64,000 nt of DNA. Source: Pseudomonas gingeri. GTDB taxonomy: Bacteria > Pseudomonadota > Gammaproteobacteria > Pseudomonadales > Pseudomonadaceae. This document shows, in pieces, positions 53,765 through 61,997 of the stretch. The notes beneath the pieces are model-generated. The model was not told where the DNA came from, did no database searches, and was given only the letters and a program-made list of their open reading frames with translations. The stretch is from NCBI RefSeq assembly GCF_013386115.1, contig NZ_JACAOR010000001.1:1062440-1126439 (forward strand), given 5' to 3'. Position 1 is the first letter of the stretch, and each line of letters opens with the position of its first letter. The translations under genes were made by a program, and so were the position numbers.

Positions 53765-54016
53765 GTGTCCAGGAATGAAAAGCTGCTCGCAAAACTGCTC
53801 AACCCATGGATGGCCTTCACATGGCCGGAACTGGTCACGCTGCTGGGCCATTTCGGCTACCGCCGGCTTGAAGGTTCAGGCAGCCGGGTCAAGTTCGACA
53901 ACGGCGATCCGCTTGCAGCGATCAGCCTGCATAAACCTCATCCAGGCAATGAGCTGAGAACCTATATCAGGCGTCAGGTGATCGACCATCTACGCTCAGG
54001 AGGACTGATTCCGTGA
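53765..54016 (+). CDS. hicA: HicA-family toxin
   Basis: An 83-residue HicA-like mRNA interferase: a double-stranded-RNA-binding-like fold with LVTLLGHFGYRRLEGSGSRV and the catalytic His in ISLHKPHPGNELR. The start is GTG at 53765, which has AGGAGG about five bases upstream; a TTG at 53747 falls inside the operator palindrome and is rejected. It overlaps the antitoxin gene by four bases (GTGA). Toxicity is expected from family, not shown. Confidence 0.85.
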   Translation: MSRNEKLLAKLLNPWMAFTWPELVTLLGHFGYRRLEGSGSRVKFDNGDPLAAISLHKPHPGNELRTYIRRQVIDHLRSGGLIP

Positions 54017-54354
54017 CCAATCAGATGCACTACAAGGGCTATTACGGCTCCATCGAAGCCAGCGTCGAGGACAACTGCCTGTTCGGCAAACTTCAGTTCA
54101 TCCGGGCGCTGGTGAGCTATGAGGGGCAGACCGTGGCGGAGCTGGAAACAGCCTTCAAGGAGGCGGTGGAGGACTATCTCGACAACTGCCAGCGCCTCAA
54201 GCAGTCTCCCGAAGTACCGTGCAAGGGTTCGTTCAACGTCCGTGTCGGCCATGACCTGCACCTGGCCGCCGCCCTCAGCGCCACGCGCCAGAAACTGACA
54301 TTGAACGACCTGACCCGCCAGGCACTGAGCGAATACCTGCTGCGCCACGCCTGA
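54013..54354 (+). CDS. hicB: HicB-family antitoxin
   Basis: A 113-residue HicB-like antitoxin: degraded RNase H-like fold (HYKGYYGSIEASVEDNCLFGKL, YEGQTVAELETAFKEAVEDYL) and a C-terminal ribbon-helix-helix (RVGHDLHLAAALSATRQKLTLNDLTRQAL). It binds HicA and represses the operon, probably at the palindrome over the -10. The start is GTG at 54013, overlapping the hicA stop. It is of the RHH-containing HicB class. Confidence 0.88.
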   Translation: MTNQMHYKGYYGSIEASVEDNCLFGKLQFIRALVSYEGQTVAELETAFKEAVEDYLDNCQRLKQSPEVPCKGSFNVRVGHDLHLAAALSATRQKLTLNDLTRQALSEYLLRHA

Positions 54355-54355
54355 C

Positions 54356-54991
54356 TCAGGGACGCCTCAGGCCCTGGCGCAGTTGCTCGATTTCAGCCCG
54401 GCAGGCACAGTCGGCGAGGTGGTCGTTGACCATGCCCGTGGCCTGCATCAGGGCATATATCGTGGTTGGGCCGACAAAGGTCCAGCCGCGTTGCTTCAGG
54501 GCCCTGGACAAGCGGACGGAGGCCGGCGACGTCGGGTTGGCCTTCCAGTAGTCGAAGTCCACCACGGCGGGCCGCTCATCCGCCGAAGGCTCGAACGACC
54601 ACATCCAGGCCGCCAGCGACCCGCTCTCCTCCACCAGTTCGCAGGCGCGGCGGGCATTGTTGAGAACCGAAAGGATCTTGCTGCGATTGCGCACGATACC
54701 GGGGTTATCCATCAGCCGGGCCACGTCGGCGTCGGTGTAGCGGGCCACACGCCGGAAATCGAATCCCTCGAAGGCTTCACGGAAGTTCTCGCGCTTGCGC
54801 AGGATGGTGATCCAGGCCATGCCCGCCTGGAAACCTTCCAGGCAGATTTTCTCGAACAGGCGAATATCGTCGGTGACGGGACGCCCCCACTCCGCATCGT
54901 GGTAATGGACATACTCCGGCATGGAAGAACGCCAGAGGCATCGGGTGATGCCCGACTCGTCGACCATCAGGCCCGGGGAAATCGTGTCCAT
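54356..54991 (-). CDS. tag: DNA-3-methyladenine glycosylase I
   Basis: A 211-residue TagI protein: CLWRSSMPEYVHYHDAEWGRP near the start (Cys zinc ligand and Trp/Tyr of the base pocket), GLEGFQAGMAW-like helix-hairpin-helix region (here LEGFQAGMAWITILRKRENF), FVGPTTIYALMQATGMVNDH and the zinc ligands in HLADCACRAEI. It removes 3-methyladenine from alkylated DNA. The start at 54991 has AAAGG upstream; 54967 is possible. It is two bases from the convergent hicB stop and far from ada. Confidence 0.92.
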   Translation of the reverse strand: MDTISPGLMVDESGITRCLWRSSMPEYVHYHDAEWGRPVTDDIRLFEKICLEGFQAGMAWITILRKRENFREAFEGFDFRRVARYTDADVARLMDNPGIVRNRSKILSVLNNARRACELVEESGSLAAWMWSFEPSADERPAVVDFDYWKANPTSPASVRLSRALKQRGWTFVGPTTIYALMQATGMVNDHLADCACRAEIEQLRQGLRRP

Positions 54992-55069
54992 GCACTGCCT
55001 TTGCTTGCCAATGGTAGTGGTCAATCCTGACACGACGGGCAACGCCGTTGCGAGGATCTTGTGCGACAA

Positions 55070-55097
55070 CGGCCCGCCTTGTTGCCAGGGCGGGCCG
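55070..55097 (-). terminator. Hairpin after the outer-membrane barrel gene
   Basis: CGGCCCGCC and GGCGGGCCG pair perfectly across a ten-base loop, 24 bases beyond the stop of the minus-strand barrel gene. The following minus-strand sequence has only a short T-rich stretch, so it is a moderate terminator candidate. Confidence 0.5.
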
Positions 55098-55120
55098 CAG
55101 CACGAACGCACTCGCGGGGA

Positions 55121-55909
55121 TCAGAAGCGGTAGTTCAAGCCCACTCGCAGCATCTGTCCGTCGTTCTTGAACCTGGAATCATAACCGGTGCCGGCCCCAC
55201 CGCTGCCCGGGATGACCTTGACGTTGAGCTTGTCTTCACCCAGGTCGTAGTAGAGGTATTCGGTCTTGAGCGACAACTGGCTGGTCAGCATCTGCTCGAT
55301 ACCGGCACCGACGGTGTAGCCGACCTTGAACCGGCTCTGGCTGCCGCTGAACTGGGTGTTGCCGGTCGGACCGAACATATCGACGCTCTGGCTGGTTTCG
55401 CCATAGGCCAGACCGGCGGTGCCGTAGACCAGGGTACGGTCGAAGGCATAGCCGAAACGCCCACGCAGGGTACCGAGGTACTTGATCTTCGATTCGAACT
55501 TGTTGTTCAGCGCGGCGCCGGTGTTCAACTGGCGGGTGCCGATATTGCGGCTGTCATTCAGGTCGGTATAGGACAGGTCGGTCTCGACACCGGCCACCCA
55601 CTGGCCGAACTGGTAGTTGTAGCCCAGTTGCGCGCCACCGACAAAACCGTTGCGATCCAGGTCCACCGAGCCCGGACGGGCACCACCGGCAATATTGGCG
55701 ATGTTCGGTGCCGCCTGGCCCTTGGTGTGCACGCTGGTGTCGCCGCCGAAACCGGCGCCTGCGTTGACGCCGCCGTAGAAACCGGTCCAGTCCACGGCAG
55801 CGTTGGACGATGCATGGCTAGACGGGGCCGAGGTCGGCAGATCGGCGGCCTGGGCGGCCAGGCTGCCCAGCAGGGTCACGGTCGTGGCAACGAGAAGACG
55901 ATTGATCAT
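55121..55909 (-). CDS. Outer-membrane beta-barrel protein (Omp25/31-like)
   Basis: A 262-residue protein with a signal peptide (cleavage after AQA near residue 21) and an eight-strand barrel pattern: WTGFYGGVNAGAGFGGD after a low-complexity Ser/Ala stretch, VGGAQLGYNYQFGQWVAGVETD, GTLRGRFGYAFDRTLVYGTAGLAYG and a terminal LRVGLNYRF ending in Phe. This is the Omp25/31/RopB style better known from alphaproteobacteria. It is an envelope protein of unknown role. The start at 55909 has GGAGC upstream. Confidence 0.82.
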   Translation of the reverse strand: MINRLLVATTVTLLGSLAAQAADLPTSAPSSHASSNAAVDWTGFYGGVNAGAGFGGDTSVHTKGQAAPNIANIAGGARPGSVDLDRNGFVGGAQLGYNYQFGQWVAGVETDLSYTDLNDSRNIGTRQLNTGAALNNKFESKIKYLGTLRGRFGYAFDRTLVYGTAGLAYGETSQSVDMFGPTGNTQFSGSQSRFKVGYTVGAGIEQMLTSQLSLKTEYLYYDLGEDKLNVKVIPGSGGAGTGYDSRFKNDGQMLRVGLNYRF

Positions 55910-56058
55910 GTGAAAGCTCCTGGTGTGTCGGTCAAGTGTTTTTTGGGCACAGCGTTGCCCGCACACGGGCCTGGGCCCGCATGTGGGGATTGAACAAAGG
56001 GGGTGTTTTGCCGGCCCGTGCCTGAGCGGCGCGGACCACGGCTATTCAGCGGTAAGGG

Positions 56059-56613
56059 TTATTCGGCGGTAAACAGGTAGTCCGCGCTGTAGGGTTCGAC
56101 ATGGATAGCCCCGGCCTGGGTGCAGGCCCCGGAGAAGACTCCGCCACGGGTGTTGAGGCGCTGGACCGAGACCACTTTCGACAAGGCACCGCTGCCCTGG
56201 TGATCGACCACCTCCAGCTTGAGCAGCGCCAGGTCTTTCTTCGTCGCGCCAGGTTGCTGGGACACCACCTTGGCGACCACCGCGCTGCGGTCGGCAAACT
56301 CCCAGGTCGGCCCGGCGAAGTGCCGTCCGACGGTCTTGCCGTTGAAGATCAGGGTGGCGAGAGGTTCGCGAAACTGCCAGGTGAGTTTGCCCGAGGTGTC
56401 CGCGGCGCAGTTGTAGAGCTGCACGCCTTCACCCCGCACCGAGAGCACCGTGGCATCACCGGCTGTCAGCAGATTGGGCGCGGCATCCGCCGCGCAGGTG
56501 GTGCCGGTAATGAACCCACAGAGCAGCAGCCCCAGGATGGCCAGCACCCGGACAGCCCCTGAAGGACCATGGCTGCGCTTGTGAGCGAGTTGCATCGGGA
56601 CGGTGTCGTGCAT
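56059..56613 (-). CDS. DUF3455 secreted protein
   Basis: A protein of about 184 residues with a hydrophobic signal segment (VRVLAILGLLLCGFITGTTCAADA) and the DUF3455 pattern: GEGVQLYNCAADTSGKLTWQF, AGPTWEFADRSAVVAKVV and VEPYSADYLFTAE at the end. The family is widespread in soil bacteria and uncharacterised. The start is uncertain (56613 or 56595). A short near-copy of its last codons lies directly after the stop. Confidence 0.75.
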   Translation of the reverse strand: MHDTVPMQLAHKRSHGPSGAVRVLAILGLLLCGFITGTTCAADAAPNLLTAGDATVLSVRGEGVQLYNCAADTSGKLTWQFREPLATLIFNGKTVGRHFAGPTWEFADRSAVVAKVVSQQPGATKKDLALLKLEVVDHQGSGALSKVVSVQRLNTRGGVFSGACTQAGAIHVEPYSADYLFTAE

Positions 56614-56716
56614 GAGTGAGAGTTCCACTTGTCAGGATCGCGGTCAGTGTGGCGGCGTCTGGAAGGAGAACAACTCACTCGTGATTTTTATTCGCGACTT
56701 TTTCCGCAATCGATGC

Positions 56717-57481
56717 TCAACGGGTCGCGACCACGAACAACCGAGGGAACGGCAACAGCACCGTACCGTCGGCCAGCGCCGGATAAGCCTCGCTGATCGC
56801 CGCCAGGTAACGTTGCAGGTAAGCGGCCTTTTCCGCCTCGTCGAGCGGTGCCAGGTAAGGTCGCAAGGCGGAGCCCTTGAACCATTCGACCACCGCCGCA
56901 TGCCCACCCGCCAGTGGATGGTGATACGTGGTGCGCCAGACATCCACCGTCGTGCAGTGCGGCCGCAGCAGCTCATAGTAGAACGTCGCGTCGTGCCGTG
57001 GTGGATGGCGCACCGTCCCGATCCTGGCTGCCCACGGCCCGTCCGCGGCCACTTCGCGGGCCAGCCGGTGGGACGGCTCCTGCATATTGTCCGGGGTCTG
57101 CACCGCCAGGCTGCCACCGGCGACCAGCTTGCTCACCAGATGGGGGTAAAGGGTGGCGTGATCCGGCAGCCATTGCAGCGAGGCATTGGCCAGGATCACA
57201 TCGAAAGCCTGGTCCGGGTTCCAGGTCGCGATATCCGCCAGTTCGAAATTCAGCGCGGGCAAACGCTCCCGGGCACTGACCAGCATGTCATCGGAACTGT
57301 CCATGCCGGTAACCCGTGCCTCGCTGAAACGCTGGGCCAGGACCTCGGTGGAATTGCCCGGACCGCAACCCAGATCGACGGCCACCTGCACCGAACGCGT
57401 CGGGATGGCAGCCACCAGATCACGGACGGGACGGGTTCGTTCTGCTTCAAAGGTCGAATATTGCTTGGCTGACCAGGTCAT
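56717..57481 (-). CDS. tam: Trans-aconitate 2-methyltransferase
   Basis: A 254-residue SAM-dependent methyltransferase very like E. coli Tam: MTWSAKQYSTFEAERTRPVRDL start, motif I VDLGCGPGNSTEVLAQRF near residue 36, GMDSSDDML, and VILANASLQWLPDH. It methylates trans-aconitate, which inhibits the citric acid cycle. It is divergent from a LysR gene with 101 bases between. The start at 57481 is preferred to an in-frame ATG 84 bases upstream. Confidence 0.85.
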   Translation of the reverse strand: MTWSAKQYSTFEAERTRPVRDLVAAIPTRSVQVAVDLGCGPGNSTEVLAQRFSEARVTGMDSSDDMLVSARERLPALNFELADIATWNPDQAFDVILANASLQWLPDHATLYPHLVSKLVAGGSLAVQTPDNMQEPSHRLAREVAADGPWAARIGTVRHPPRHDATFYYELLRPHCTTVDVWRTTYHHPLAGGHAAVVEWFKGSALRPYLAPLDEAEKAAYLQRYLAAISEAYPALADGTVLLPFPRLFVVATR

Positions 57482-57582
57482 CACGCTTCCTCTTGTGTGT
57501 GGGAGTGAGCACAGCGTAGGTTTTGCAAACCATGATGACAAATGCCAATAATGACAAGCTGCCATACTCCAAAGGTATTGAA

Positions 57583-58491
57583 ATGCTAGAGCTGCGTCGT
57601 TTGCACGCGTTTGTCGTGATCGCCGAGGAAGGACATATCACCCGGGCGGCGGAGCGTCTGCATATGCAGCAACCGCCGCTTACCCGCCTGTTGCAGAAGC
57701 TCGAAGCCGAAATGGGCGTGGCGCTGATGGAGCGCCTGCCCCGTGGCGTGCGCCCGACCACCGCCGGCCTGGCGCTGCTGGAGGAAGCCCGTGCCGTGCT
57801 GGCCAGGGCCGAAGGCGTGACCGAAGTGGTGCGCCGCGCCGCCCGTGGCGAACAGGGGCGGCTCGGCGTCGGCTTCACCAGTTCGGCGGCCTTGCATCCG
57901 TTTGTACCGGGGGTACTGCGGCACTTTCGCGAAACCTTTTCCGGCGTCTCGGTGGCCCTGGAAGAAGCCGGTACCGGCGAGCTGATGGACGCCCTGGTAC
58001 ACGAGCGACTGGATGCGGCCTTCGTGCGTTCGCCATTGAGCGGCACGCCGACCCTGCAGGCCGAACCGATCCTGATCGAACCGATGCTGCTGGCGCTGCC
58101 GATGGATCATCCCCTGGCCCGGGACAGCGCAACCGCCCTGCCCTTGTCCGCCCTCGCCGGCGAAGCCTTTGTCCTGTATCGGCGCCGGGTCGGCCTGGGC
58201 CTCTATGACGCCATCCTGGTGGCGTGCCGCGAAGCCGGCTTCAGCCCGCGGGTGATCCAGGAAGCACCGCGCATGGCCGCGACCCTGAGCCTGGTGGCGG
58301 CGGGACTGGGCGTATCGATCGTGCCGGCCTCGATGCAGCGCCTGCGGGGCGACGGTATCGCCTATCGCGCCCTGACGGAGTGCCCGGGGCTGATTGCGCC
58401 CTTGCACCTGGCGACCCGCGTGGGTGACAGCTCGTCAGTGTTGCAGCGTTTCCGTGAAATGGTCATCCAGGCTGCAGCCACCGAGTGCTGA
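57583..58491 (+). CDS. LysR-family regulator
   Basis: A 302-residue LysR-type regulator (LRRLHAFVVIAEEGHITRAAERLHMQQPPLTRLLQKLE at the N-terminus, in the BenM/CatM-like style) with an effector domain from about residue 90. The start at 57583 follows AAGG; a start 60 bases upstream would add a non-helical tail. It is divergent from tam and may control it. Two ATGACAA words lie in the intergenic region near 57531 and 57552. Confidence 0.86.
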   Translation: MLELRRLHAFVVIAEEGHITRAAERLHMQQPPLTRLLQKLEAEMGVALMERLPRGVRPTTAGLALLEEARAVLARAEGVTEVVRRAARGEQGRLGVGFTSSAALHPFVPGVLRHFRETFSGVSVALEEAGTGELMDALVHERLDAAFVRSPLSGTPTLQAEPILIEPMLLALPMDHPLARDSATALPLSALAGEAFVLYRRRVGLGLYDAILVACREAGFSPRVIQEAPRMAATLSLVAAGLGVSIVPASMQRLRGDGIAYRALTECPGLIAPLHLATRVGDSSSVLQRFREMVIQAAATEC

Positions 58492-58497
58492 ACAGCT

Positions 58498-58586
58498 TGC
58501 AGGAGCGGGCTTGATCCGAGCGGCAGTAAGACGAAGATTTCAGCGATCTTGCGGGCCTCTTCGGGGGCAAGCCCCCTCCCACACAG
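58498..58586. repeat. REPIN
   Basis: GCAGGAGCGGGCTTGATCCG and its inverted partner (GGGGGCAAGCCCCCTCCCAC) lie between the LysR gene and the convergent tautomerase gene, in REPIN arrangement of the first REP class. The first arm is diverged. Confidence 0.6.
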
Positions 58587-58610
58587 GCAACGCCCATCCA
58601 GGAAATGTGT

Positions 58611-58985
58611 TCAATTGCCCCGACCGCCGGCAAACGACCAGTCATCCGAAGCGGTGGTGGTGATCACCACCATCACATCCTCCGGGTCCAGCCCCGGCGC
58701 CGCTTGCAGACGCTCCACCAGCGTGCGGTAGAACGCCTGCTTGACCGAAGTCTGCCGCTGTCGGCCGGCGGTAATGGCGATCAGCACATAGTCCTGGCTG
58801 CGCGGACCGCCAAGGTAGTGTGGGTCGAAGATCAGCTCTCCCACCTCATGCTGGTGAATGACCTGGAAGCGATCGGCGGGCGGCACCTCGAAACGCTCCA
58901 CCAGGGCATCGTGGACACTTTGGGAAAGCTGTTTCAGGTACTCGGGCGACTTGCCCCGGTGCAGTGAAATACGGGTGAAAGGCAT
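58611..58985 (-). CDS. Tautomerase-superfamily protein (PF14552 type)
   Basis: A 124-residue protein beginning MPFTRISLHRGKSPEY, with Pro1 as the likely catalytic base and the DRFQVI and FYRTLVERL segments of the tautomerase_2 / malonate-semialdehyde-decarboxylase-like branch. The substrate is unknown. It is divergent from the LysR gene that starts 95 bases away and is probably controlled by it. Confidence 0.82.
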   Translation of the reverse strand: MPFTRISLHRGKSPEYLKQLSQSVHDALVERFEVPPADRFQVIHQHEVGELIFDPHYLGGPRSQDYVLIAITAGRQRQTSVKQAFYRTLVERLQAAPGLDPEDVMVVITTTASDDWSFAGGRGN

Positions 58986-59052
58986 GACAGACAGCTCCGC
59001 TGATCGGGTTGACGGAGAGAAATTAACAAGCGAGGATCGTTCCGAATATCAG

Positions 59053-59082
59053 ATTAAATAGAACCCATCATCCCGATTTAAT
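59053..59082. promoter_or_regulatory. Inverted repeat at the LysR start
   Basis: ATTAAAT (59053-59059) and ATTTAAT (59076-59082) are reverse complements; the second overlaps the ATG of the LysR gene. It may be the binding site for that regulator in the divergent region. Support is only the dyad. Confidence 0.3.
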
Positions 59083-59998
59083 GGACATTCAAAGCATGCG
59101 CCGTCCGACCTTCGACCTTGATGTCCTGCGCACTTTTGTCACCGGCATCGAGTTCAACAGCTTCGCCAAGGCCGCCGAACGGCTCGGCCGCTCGACCTCG
59201 GCGGTCAGTGCCCAGTTGAAGAAACTCGAAGAACAGGTGGGCAGCGCAGTGCTGGCGAAATCCGGACGCGGGCTGGTGCTGACGCCCCTGGGTGAAGCCC
59301 TGCTCAGCCACGCCCGCCGTTTGCTGGAACTCAACGACGATATCTTCGCGAGCCTGCACGAAGCCCAGGTCGAAGGTTGCGTGCGCCTGGGCCTGCAAGA
59401 GGACTTCGGCGAGCATCTGCTCAGTGAGATCCTGCGGCGTTTCGCCAGGGCTCACCCGCGGGTCAGCCTTGAAGTACGGATCGGCCGCAATGCCGAGCTG
59501 CTGGGGCTGATCGAGCGCGGTCAGCTGGATCTCGCGCTGGCCTGGGAAACAGCGGCCAATACGCCCTACTCCAGCCGGATCGGCAAGACGCCGATGCAAT
59601 GGATCGGCCCGAGGGACATGCCCTTGTCCACGGACCAGGACAGCACGCCGCTGCCCCTGGTGATGTTCGAAGCCCCCTGCGTGCTGCGCAGCGCCGCCAC
59701 CCTGGCGCTGGACCAGGCACGCATCCCCTGGCGGGTGGCACTGACCAGCCCGAGCGTCGGCGGGATCTGGGCAGCGGTCACGGCCGGCCTCGGCATCACC
59801 CTGCGCACCCGCATCGGCCTGCCCGCCCAGCTGGCGGTGCTGCCGGGACTACCGGAGGTGCCAAGCCTGGGTTATGTCTTGCATCGTGCCGTGGAGGAAC
59901 CAGCGGCAGCGGTCCGGCAGTTGGCGGCGGCAATTCAGGCAAGCCTGGAGGAACAGGCATTCCATACCCTTGCCCAACCCTGGAAGCCAACCCTGTAG
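59081..59998 (+). CDS. LysR-family regulator
   Basis: A 305-residue LysR-type regulator: winged helix with FNSFAKAAERLGRSTSAVSAQLKKLEEQVG, and an effector domain (CVRLGLQEDFGEHLLSEIL onward). It is divergent from the tautomerase gene, its likely target. The start at 59081 has no strong RBS. A lone REP lies directly after the stop. Confidence 0.86.
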   Translation: MDIQSMRRPTFDLDVLRTFVTGIEFNSFAKAAERLGRSTSAVSAQLKKLEEQVGSAVLAKSGRGLVLTPLGEALLSHARRLLELNDDIFASLHEAQVEGCVRLGLQEDFGEHLLSEILRRFARAHPRVSLEVRIGRNAELLGLIERGQLDLALAWETAANTPYSSRIGKTPMQWIGPRDMPLSTDQDSTPLPLVMFEAPCVLRSAATLALDQARIPWRVALTSPSVGGIWAAVTAGLGITLRTRIGLPAQLAVLPGLPEVPSLGYVLHRAVEEPAAAVRQLAAAIQASLEEQAFHTLAQPWKPTL

Positions 59999-60019
59999 GA
60001 ACCGGCTTGCTGGCGATGA
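59995..60019. repeat. Single REP palindrome
   Basis: GTAGGAACCGGCTTGCTGGC, a one-base variant of the REP class seen at 37.4 and 43.8 kb, begins within the last codon of the LysR gene. It lies between convergent LysR and MarR genes. Confidence 0.6.
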
Positions 60020-60071
60020 CGATCTAAGAGCCGACACAAGACTCAACCGTCTCGTCGCCGGTTCTCAAGCC

Positions 60072-60509
60072 TCAGTCTTCCTTGCGCAGATTGGCATTGG
60101 CCCGCTGCAGGAAGTCCACGAACAACGCCACCTCTTCGGCACTGAAACCCACCAGCGCCTTGTCGTTGCCGTCGCAAAGGATGTCCTTGGCCTGCGGTAT
60201 CCGGGCCAGCCCCAGTTCAGTCAGCTCGACGATCTGGATACGCTTGTGCTGCGGATCGGGCCTGCGCCGAATCAGGCCGTCACGCTCCAGACGGGCCAGG
60301 GTCTGGGCCATGGACGGCTGCTCGACCTGCAACAAGCGCGCGAGCTCGGCCTGGGTCCGCGCCTCTCCCCGCTTCAACGCGCCCAGCACCGGCATGCTGG
60401 CCATGCCGATGGCCAAAGGCCGCAAGCGTATTTCAGCCTGACGAATCAGTTCCTGCGACACGCGCTTGATCAGGAAAGAAGGCACCTGATACAGATCCAC
60501 ATCATTCAT
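60072..60509 (-). CDS. MarR-family regulator
   Basis: A 145-residue MarR-type regulator: helix-turn-helix QAELARLLQVEQPSMAQTLARLERDGLIRRRPDPQHKR at about residues 53-90, flanked by dimerisation helices. It is divergent from a TetX-like monooxygenase gene, and two palindromic operators lie between them, 15 bases from its start. It probably represses both genes and responds to the monooxygenase substrate. The start at 60509 is preferred to an in-frame ATG 24 bases upstream inside the operator. Confidence 0.88.
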   Translation of the reverse strand: MNDVDLYQVPSFLIKRVSQELIRQAEIRLRPLAIGMASMPVLGALKRGEARTQAELARLLQVEQPSMAQTLARLERDGLIRRRPDPQHKRIQIVELTELGLARIPQAKDILCDGNDKALVGFSAEEVALFVDFLQRANANLRKED

Positions 60510-60520
60510 GTTTCGCCCCC

Positions 60521-60565
60521 TTGTCATAGGCACCTATGCTAATACATCATAGGTGCCTATGACAA
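60521..60565. promoter_or_regulatory. Double MarR operator
   Basis: Each of two boxes, CATAGGCACCTATG (60525-60538) and CATAGGTGCCTATG (60548-60561), is a six-base dyad around a two-base centre. The boxes are themselves inverted copies, giving 18-base arms across a nine-base spacer (60539-60547). The array fills the gap between the divergent MarR and monooxygenase genes. Confidence 0.8.
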
Positions 60566-60586
60566 ACAACGCTCCGGAATGACACC

Positions 60587-61735
60587 ATGGTATCGAATCC
60601 GCGTATCGCCATCGTCGGCGCCGGTCTCGGCGGCTTGATGCTGGCTCGGATGCTGTATCTCAAGGACGTGCCCTTTCTGATTTTCGACCGTGACGAATCC
60701 GCCTCGCACCGCCCCCAGGGCGGCATGCTCGATTTGCACGTGGAGACCGGCCAGTACGCGCTCCGCCGTGGCGGCCTGTTCGAGGTGTTCCTGCAGTTTG
60801 CCCGCTACGAGGACCAGGGATTTCGCCTGTTCGACAAGCACGGTGCGCTGTTGCTGGAAAAACCCGATGCCGCCAGCGGCGACCGTCCGGAGATCGATCG
60901 TGGTCAGCTCAGGGAACTGCTGCTGGAGTCGATCCCGGAAGACGCCCTGCGCTGGGGCCATACCCTCAGGGACGCGGAGCAACAGGACGATGGCTACACC
61001 GAACTGCGCTTTGACAACGGCCTGAGGCAGCGCTTCGAGCTGGTGGTCGGCGCTGACGGAGCCTGGTCCCGGGTACGCCCACTGGTTTCGGCGGCAGTGC
61101 CCGACTTCACCGGACTGACCCTGCATGAGCTGTCGATTCCCGACGCCGATACCCGGTATCCCGACGTCGCACAAAAGGTCGGGCACGGCATGCTGGTGGC
61201 CAAGGGCGGGCAGCAGACGATCTTCGCGCAACGCAATGCCAACGCCCATATCCGCGTGTATGCAGCCTTGCACCGGCAGGCAACCCATCATGGGGAAAAA
61301 ACCAAAGCCGACCTGCTCCACGACTTCGACGGCTGGGACGCTTCATTGCTGCAACTGCTCCAGGTCGCGCAAGAGCCGGTCAGACCCTGGCCGATTCACG
61401 TCCTGCCGGTCGGCCATCGCTGGGCGCACCGGGATGGCGTCACCTTGCTGGGCGATGCCGCGCACCTGATGCCGCCCGCCGGCGAAGGCGCCAACCTGGC
61501 CTTGCGCGACGCGGTGGACCTGGCTGAAGCGCTGCTGGACGACGAGGACTGGAAAGCCGCGGTACGCGCCCATGAGCAGGTGATGTTCGAACGCGCCGCC
61601 TTCTCGGCCGCCGAAGCCCACAAGATGCTGCTGGGGGACTCGGCCGAGCAGGTCCAGGAACTGATGCAAGGCCACCTGGGCGCCGAGGCAGAAGAAAACC
61701 TGTCGAAGATTGACAAACCTGGCGCCAGCTTTTAA
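60587..61735 (+). CDS. FAD-dependent monooxygenase, TetX-like
   Basis: A 382-residue class A flavin monooxygenase: N-terminal FAD motif RIAIVGAGLGGLMLARML, GGMLDLHVETGQYALR, PEIDRGQLRELLLESI and the C-terminal FAD motif GDAAHLMPPAGEGANLAL. These match the layout of TetX, which hydroxylates tetracyclines, but such motifs are shared by many related monooxygenases of other substrates. It is divergent from the MarR gene with a strong operator between, so it is probably induced by a small aromatic or antibiotic-like compound. No resistance is claimed. Confidence 0.82.
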   Translation: MVSNPRIAIVGAGLGGLMLARMLYLKDVPFLIFDRDESASHRPQGGMLDLHVETGQYALRRGGLFEVFLQFARYEDQGFRLFDKHGALLLEKPDAASGDRPEIDRGQLRELLLESIPEDALRWGHTLRDAEQQDDGYTELRFDNGLRQRFELVVGADGAWSRVRPLVSAAVPDFTGLTLHELSIPDADTRYPDVAQKVGHGMLVAKGGQQTIFAQRNANAHIRVYAALHRQATHHGEKTKADLLHDFDGWDASLLQLLQVAQEPVRPWPIHVLPVGHRWAHRDGVTLLGDAAHLMPPAGEGANLALRDAVDLAEALLDDEDWKAAVRAHEQVMFERAAFSAAEAHKMLLGDSAEQVQELMQGHLGAEAEENLSKIDKPGASF

Positions 61736-61997
61736 AACTGGACGCCTGATCCAGGGTGTAAACAGATATGTCCGCAACGCTCAACCTCATCACTGTCGCG
61801 ATTGGCTTGAATGTCAAGGCGCCGGTATGCGTTGCGTTTGCCCCTAAATCGAAGAAACAGTCGCTCATGTGACCGGGGCGCGCTGTCCCGTCAGATGAGC
61901 TGACAGGACATTGAGCGCGACGGACCACCCTCCCTCCTCCCAACTTCCTTCTACGCTTCTGACGGTGACGAAACGGTCAACCATCAGGAGAAAGTGC
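61736..61997. other. Intergenic stretch, nothing called
   Basis: A 262-base gap between the TetX-like gene and the DapA-family gene. I see no hairpin with a T-run, no repeat of the classes found elsewhere and no convincing small gene. The promoter of the lyase gene presumably lies here. Confidence 0.5.

Noticed and set aside
60587..61735. Calling the monooxygenase a tetracycline-resistance gene tet(X)
   Set aside because: The shared motifs are general to class A flavin monooxygenases, so only a TetX-like label is justified.
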